Source: an uncultured Prevotellaceae bacterium
GTDB lineage: Bacteria > Bacteroidota > Bacteroidia > Bacteroidales > Bacteroidaceae
DNA length: 64,000 bases
Assembly: GCA_900316265.1 (NCBI GenBank)
Contig: ONCH01000015.1
Span: forward strand, 1 to 64,000
Direction of reading: 5' to 3'
Shown here: one piece after another, positions 60,438 through 64,000 of the stretch
Layout: each line of letters opens with the position of its first letter
Numbering within the stretch: position 1 is the first letter of the stretch
Position numbers and translations under genes: made by a program
The notes under the pieces: model-generated
What the model was told of the DNA's origin: nothing
Seen by the model: the letters and a program-made list of their open reading frames with translations, nothing else
The model's database searches: none

Positions 60438-62280
60438 AATCTATTTCGTGATCCAATTTTGATATAAAGTCATCGAAAACTTCCTGCTCGACATCGCCCA
60501 TAGCGAACTCCTTCTCAGCATCCTTACGGATTTCAGCAATCCATGCACGACGGGCCTTGACATAGTCCTCACGGATGCGCTGGATGGCTGCATCGTTGAG
60601 TTCGTCGAGACCATAGTAGTCGAGAATCAGCTGGTAGGTCCACGTCCACTGGTATTCGCGGTAATGCTCGTTGATGTTATTGAAGCGGTCTATCACCTCA
60701 CGGATGCTTTCAATGGTTCCATTTTTGATGTCATTGAGCAGGCGTTCCTCCTCGCTGGCGGGCAACAGCAGACCAGAGAGGTCGTTCCACTGTCCCAGGC
60801 CAATATCGCTGGAAGGTTTACCCAACCATTGTTCCTTGACGGCACGCTTCAGCACGGCACCCATATAGATGCGCAGGGCGATATCGTAGTATTTTATACC
60901 CTTCTTCAGTGAAGAGGCATTGATGATATACTCCTGAAAGTTATAGGACGATACATTGTTGCCACCGGCCTGGCGCAGGTTCTCCAGAATCTTTTTACCT
61001 TCGACAATCTCACCGACGGTGAAGGGCGAGAGCCAGTCGAAGTTGATAATACTCTTTCGACTGGAGGCAGCACGTTTGTCACGCTTTGGCCACTTCTTGA
61101 TGTCACGATAGAGACCCACCGTCGTAATGTTACGTCCTGGCACGATATACATCGTCTCTCCGTATGCCAACAGATAGGCAAAGGGCAGACAGCGCATGTC
61201 AGGATGGTTCATCAGCTTACCAAAGCAGACGCTGAAAGCACCAATCTTAGCTGGCATCAGCACGTAGGCACCAGAAGCCGTCTTCGTACCACGCTCCAAG
61301 ACACCATAGTGCATGGGGCCCATCTTATAGGCATGGTTCGAGAAGTTGGTATTCGAGCCGGCATTATAGAACGAGAACTCACCACCAATGAGCAGCGAGC
61401 TCTTATGGTGTGAGGCAGAGAACGGACCGCAGAAGGCTGCACACGCCTCACCATTAGCCATATAGCTATTGGCAAAGAACACGCTGGCCTCAGCAGTGAA
61501 ACCATTGGTAATCTGGCAGGCCTCGCCAACAAAGCAGTCTTGCATCTTTACAGAGTTAGTAATCGAACAACCATTCGAGATGATGCTGTTCTCACAGATA
61601 ACACCCGTACCGATATATACAGAGTCGTCCTTTGAGGAGAGGATGGTACAGTCGCTCAGACGTGCAGCACCATTGATTTCGCAGTCTTCCTTGACGACGG
61701 TATTGGTAATCTCCTTCGAGTTGATAATCTTCACACCATTGCCGATGGTTCCACGTTCTGGCTGAGTAAAGCGTATCTCCTCATTAATCAAGCGTGTCAG
61801 ACTGTCCTTCAGCTGTTTGTCCTTGAAGTATTTCACCATAAAGGCAGCCAACTGGGAGTTCAGGTCGTGGAAAAGTACCACGTTGCCATCACCCATCTCG
61901 TTGAGCACACTGATGAGGTGACCCTCGCCGAAGGAAGCACCCTCGGTAGTCTCCATCGTGGAAATGTTCGAGATGTAGCAGTCGTTGCCTATCGTATAGT
62001 TATTGATGAAGTTGCCGACCTTCTCGATGAGACAGTTGTCGCCTACGGTAACGTTGCGCAGGGTAGCATCGTTAATACCTGAGTGCTTCACAAAGCCCTT
62101 CGATACTTCTACCTGTTTCTCGAAGACACCCAGTCGGATATCGCCATAGAAAATGACACGGTGGAAGTTATAGGGAGAAAATTCCTCAGCAACCTGTACA
62201 CGCTGCCAGTCCTCAGCCCAGCAGCTATTGTTTTCGAGTACACGAATCTCATCGTCTGTCAAAAATCTGTAGTCTCTCAT
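60427..62280 (-). CDS. DUF4954 protein with left-handed beta-helix
   Basis: 617 residues from ATG 62280; the frame runs on to a TTG at 62304. The N-terminal MRDYRFLTDDEIRVLENNSCWAEDW and a long stretch of hexapeptide-like repeats (about 75-330; VTVGDNCLIEKVGNFINNYTIGNDCYISNIS, GTGVICENSIISNGCSITNSVKMQDCFVG) predict a left-handed beta-helix as in acyl- and nucleotidyl-transferases. The block SSLLIGGEFSFYNAGSNTNFSNHAYKMGPMHYGVLERG is a DUF4954 landmark. Helical C-terminal region. Function unknown; sugar-nucleotide acyltransferase-like activity is possible. Cytoplasmic. It follows hflX by 30 bases. Confidence 0.85.
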   Translation of the reverse strand: MRDYRFLTDDEIRVLENNSCWAEDWQRVQVAEEFSPYNFHRVIFYGDIRLGVFEKQVEVSKGFVKHSGINDATLRNVTVGDNCLIEKVGNFINNYTIGNDCYISNISTMETTEGASFGEGHLISVLNEMGDGNVVLFHDLNSQLAAFMVKYFKDKQLKDSLTRLINEEIRFTQPERGTIGNGVKIINSKEITNTVVKEDCEINGAARLSDCTILSSKDDSVYIGTGVICENSIISNGCSITNSVKMQDCFVGEACQITNGFTAEASVFFANSYMANGEACAAFCGPFSASHHKSSLLIGGEFSFYNAGSNTNFSNHAYKMGPMHYGVLERGTKTASGAYVLMPAKIGAFSVCFGKLMNHPDMRCLPFAYLLAYGETMYIVPGRNITTVGLYRDIKKWPKRDKRAASSRKSIINFDWLSPFTVGEIVEGKKILENLRQAGGNNVSSYNFQEYIINASSLKKGIKYYDIALRIYMGAVLKRAVKEQWLGKPSSDIGLGQWNDLSGLLLPASEEERLLNDIKNGTIESIREVIDRFNNINEHYREYQWTWTYQLILDYYGLDELNDAAIQRIREDYVKARRAWIAEIRKDAEKEFAMGDVEQEVFDDFISKLDHEIDYED

Positions 62281-62310
62281 AAATCTATTTTGTGTTTGGT
62301 TCAATTATCT

Positions 62311-63642
62311 TCATCTACCTTCTTCAACCTCCTCGATGTTATATAGGAAGTCGTTATACGGATATTTCTGGACATGGAGTTCACGAACACGCTTGTAGAG
62401 TGTTTCACGCAGCATGTCGATATTTTCCTTCTGCTTGGCAGAAATGAACAGACACTCCAAATAGTGCTGGTTCTCACCACTACGCGCCATCCACGTCTGC
62501 TTCAGGTCGTCGAGCGTCAGGTTCTCCTTGGTGATAGGCGTCAGGTCGTCGGCCTCCTTCTCTACCCATGTATAGGCATCTATCTTGTTAAAGACCAGCA
62601 TGGCAGGTTTCTCGGCACAGCCCAGCTCCTTGAGGGTTTCCTCTACCACATGGATTTGTTCCTCGAAGTCTGGATGCGAGATGTCAACGACATGTACCAG
62701 CATGTCTGCCTCGCGAACCTCGTCAAGGGTCGACTTGAACGATTCCACCAGGTCAGAGGGCAACTTACGGATGAATCCTACGGTATCTGCCAGCAGGAAC
62801 GGCAAGTTGTCGATAGTCATCTTGCGCACTGTCGTATCCAGCGTGGCAAAAAGCTTGTTCTCTGCAAAGACATCACTCTTTGCGAGCAGATTCATCATCG
62901 TTGACTTACCCACATTCGTATAACCTACGAGAGCTACGCGAATCAAGCGACCACGGTTCTTACGCTGAGTGGTCTTCTGTTTGTCTATTTCCACCAGACG
63001 TTCTTTCAACAGCGAGATACGCTGGCGAATGATACGCTGGTCCATCTCCAACTGGGTTTCACCAGGACCACGCAAACCCACAGAACCTTTACCGCCACCA
63101 GATCCAGAGCCACCACCTTGGCGCTCCAAGTGCGTCCACAGGCGTTGTAGACGAGGCAGCATATAGCGATACTGTGCCAGCTCCACCTGTGTCTTAGCTT
63201 CGGCGGTCTGGGCACGCATAGCGAAGATATCCAGAATCAGCGAGGTACGGTCTAATATCTTGACTTTCAGCTCGTTCTCGATATTACGCATCTGCTTAGC
63301 CGACAATTCATCATCAAAGATTACCATTCCCACTGGCTGTGGAGCCTCCTGACCTTCCTCAGGCTCTGGTGAGCCAGCGTCGAGCCAGTCGTAATAGGCA
63401 TCTTCTTGTTGCTTGATATATTGGTGAATCTCTTCGAGCTTTCCCTTACCGACATACGTCACCTGACTGGGGCCCTGCACCTTCTGCGTAAAACGCTTCA
63501 CAGTGACGGCACCGGCAGTATCGGCAAGGAATTCCAGTTCGTCGAGATATTCCTTAGTCTTAGCCTCATCCTGCTGCTGTGTAATGAGTCCAACGAGCAC
63601 GGCAGTCTCGGCCTTGGCTTCAGAGATAACAAATTCTTTCAT
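62311..63642 (-). CDS. hflX: Ribosome-associated GTPase HflX
   Basis: 443 residues. N-terminal HflX domain (FLADTAGAVTVKRFTQKVQGPSQVTYVGKGKLEEI), helical linker with the glycine-rich QGGGSGSGGGKGSVGLRGPGETQLEMDQR signature, then the G domain: G1 GYTNVGKST, G3 DTVGFI, G4 NKID. HflX splits stalled 70S ribosomes and binds 50S. First gene of the five-gene minus-strand series hflX-DUF4954-M16-fumarase-M6, read from TACCTTTG 22 bases before ATG. Divergent from nagB. Confidence 0.97.
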   Translation of the reverse strand: MKEFVISEAKAETAVLVGLITQQQDEAKTKEYLDELEFLADTAGAVTVKRFTQKVQGPSQVTYVGKGKLEEIHQYIKQQEDAYYDWLDAGSPEPEEGQEAPQPVGMVIFDDELSAKQMRNIENELKVKILDRTSLILDIFAMRAQTAEAKTQVELAQYRYMLPRLQRLWTHLERQGGGSGSGGGKGSVGLRGPGETQLEMDQRIIRQRISLLKERLVEIDKQKTTQRKNRGRLIRVALVGYTNVGKSTMMNLLAKSDVFAENKLFATLDTTVRKMTIDNLPFLLADTVGFIRKLPSDLVESFKSTLDEVREADMLVHVVDISHPDFEEQIHVVEETLKELGCAEKPAMLVFNKIDAYTWVEKEADDLTPITKENLTLDDLKQTWMARSGENQHYLECLFISAKQKENIDMLRETLYKRVRELHVQKYPYNDFLYNIEEVEEGR

Positions 63643-63664
63643 ACATATTTATGATATATCCGTG

Positions 63665-63672
63665 CAAAGGTA
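63665..63672 (-). promoter_or_regulatory. -7 box of the hflX operon
   Basis: TACCTTTG on the minus strand, 22 bases before the ATG; no TTTG at the normal spacing in the AT-rich gap. Confidence 0.65.
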
Positions 63673-63726
63673 CGAATTTTCTTTCTTTTTTTATTCTATT
63701 TATTCTTTTATTTTTTGTTTTTTCTT

Positions 63727-63734
63727 TACCTTTG
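63727..63734 (+). promoter_or_regulatory. -7 box of nagB
   Basis: TACCTTTG, 36 bases before the nagB ATG, in the divergent gap with hflX. Confidence 0.65.
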
Positions 63735-63770
63735 CACCCGATAAGACAAAAAACTTTATATTTTTCGCTT

Positions 63771-64000
63771 ATGAGAGTAATTATTGAACCCGACTATCAG
63801 AAGATGTCGCAATGGGCTGCAGAGCACGTCATTGAGCGTATCAATGCCTTCCAGCCCACCAAAGAGAAACCATTTGTACTGGGTCTGCCCACAGGTTCAT
63901 CACCTGAGGGAATGTATGCTTGTCTGGTGAAGGCCAACAAGGAAGGTCGCGTATCGTTCAAGAACGTGCTGACGTTCAACATGGACGAGTATGTCGGACT
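63771..64000 (+). CDS. nagB: Glucosamine-6-phosphate deaminase, 3' end outside window
   Basis: The first 76 residues are present: MRVIIEPDYQKMSQWAAEHV, PFVLGLPTGSSPEGMYACLV (the phosphate-binding loop) and VLTFNMDEYVGL with the active-site Asp of the NMDEY motif. NagB converts glucosamine 6-phosphate to fructose 6-phosphate and ammonia, feeding amino sugars into glycolysis; the pgi product is the same intermediate. The frame is open at the right edge. Confidence 0.93.
   Translation, partial: MRVIIEPDYQKMSQWAAEHVIERINAFQPTKEKPFVLGLPTGSSPEGMYACLVKANKEGRVSFKNVLTFNMDEYVG

Overview
This window looks like chromosomal DNA of a Prevotella-like member of the Bacteroidales. Evidence for that: at least twenty promoters of the Bacteroidetes form TAnnTTTG, twelve of them with an upstream TTTG at 19-20 bp; secreted proteins ending in the short 'YdlqGk...KGlYI.nGKK' sorting-type tail; and families typical of the order (DUF4738, DUF4954, DUF5686, DUF2723, a two-component propeller sensor, C10 and M6 peptidases, DPP IV, M13 peptidase). 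No tRNA, rRNA, intact insertion sequence, integrase or CRISPR array was seen.

Layout. 1-3.4 kb: end of an M15 peptidase gene, a PepO-type lipoprotein peptidase, and a YafQ-type toxin-antitoxin pair with a broken HEPN gene behind it. 3.3-11.7 kb: housekeeping genes (cyclophilin, pgi with an overlapping HAD phosphatase gene, DUF4738 lipoprotein, trmO, AI-2E-type permease, porin, sodium:solute symporter). 11.7-19.9 kb: two large secreted proteins, a C10 cysteine protease and a 1797-residue multidomain protein. 20-27.5 kb: a minus-strand operon lacI -> propeller sensor with an ATPase but no recognisable DHp domain -> GH31 alpha-xylosidase-like enzyme, with a possible small RNA divergent from lacI. 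27.5-43 kb: DUF5686 outer-membrane protein and histidine kinase, divergent from rlmL-DPP IV-serB-purD-membrane protein-VTT protein, then DUF2723 and a polysaccharide deacetylase. 43-51 kb: a secreted protein and the operon dsbD-GH2-nucleotidyltransferase-nrnA, driven by two near-identical tandem promoters. 51-53.6 kb: tonB, a polyprenyl synthase gene broken by a 14-bp tandem duplication, and tatD carrying an in-frame palindromic insert. 53.6-54.3 kb: a gene-poor, palindrome-rich island with a deleted HU-like gene. 54.3-63.7 kb: minus-strand operon hflX-DUF4954-M16 peptidase-fumarase-M6 peptidase. The start of nagB is at the right edge.

The most unusual content is between and inside the genes. 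Two unlinked arrays of five 21-22 bp units share a palindromic AGGCT-centred core (20003-20100 and 53942-54047). Short arrays with a 7-bp period recur at about ten places, embedding stop and start codons, signal-peptide codons and linkers. The island at 53.6-54.3 kb keeps two back-to-back canonical promoters, but one leads into a deleted HU-like gene and the other into no gene start. Several genes have the -7 box only 4-5 bases before ATG, which suggests leaderless mRNAs.

All functions are inferred from reading the sequence; no database search was run.
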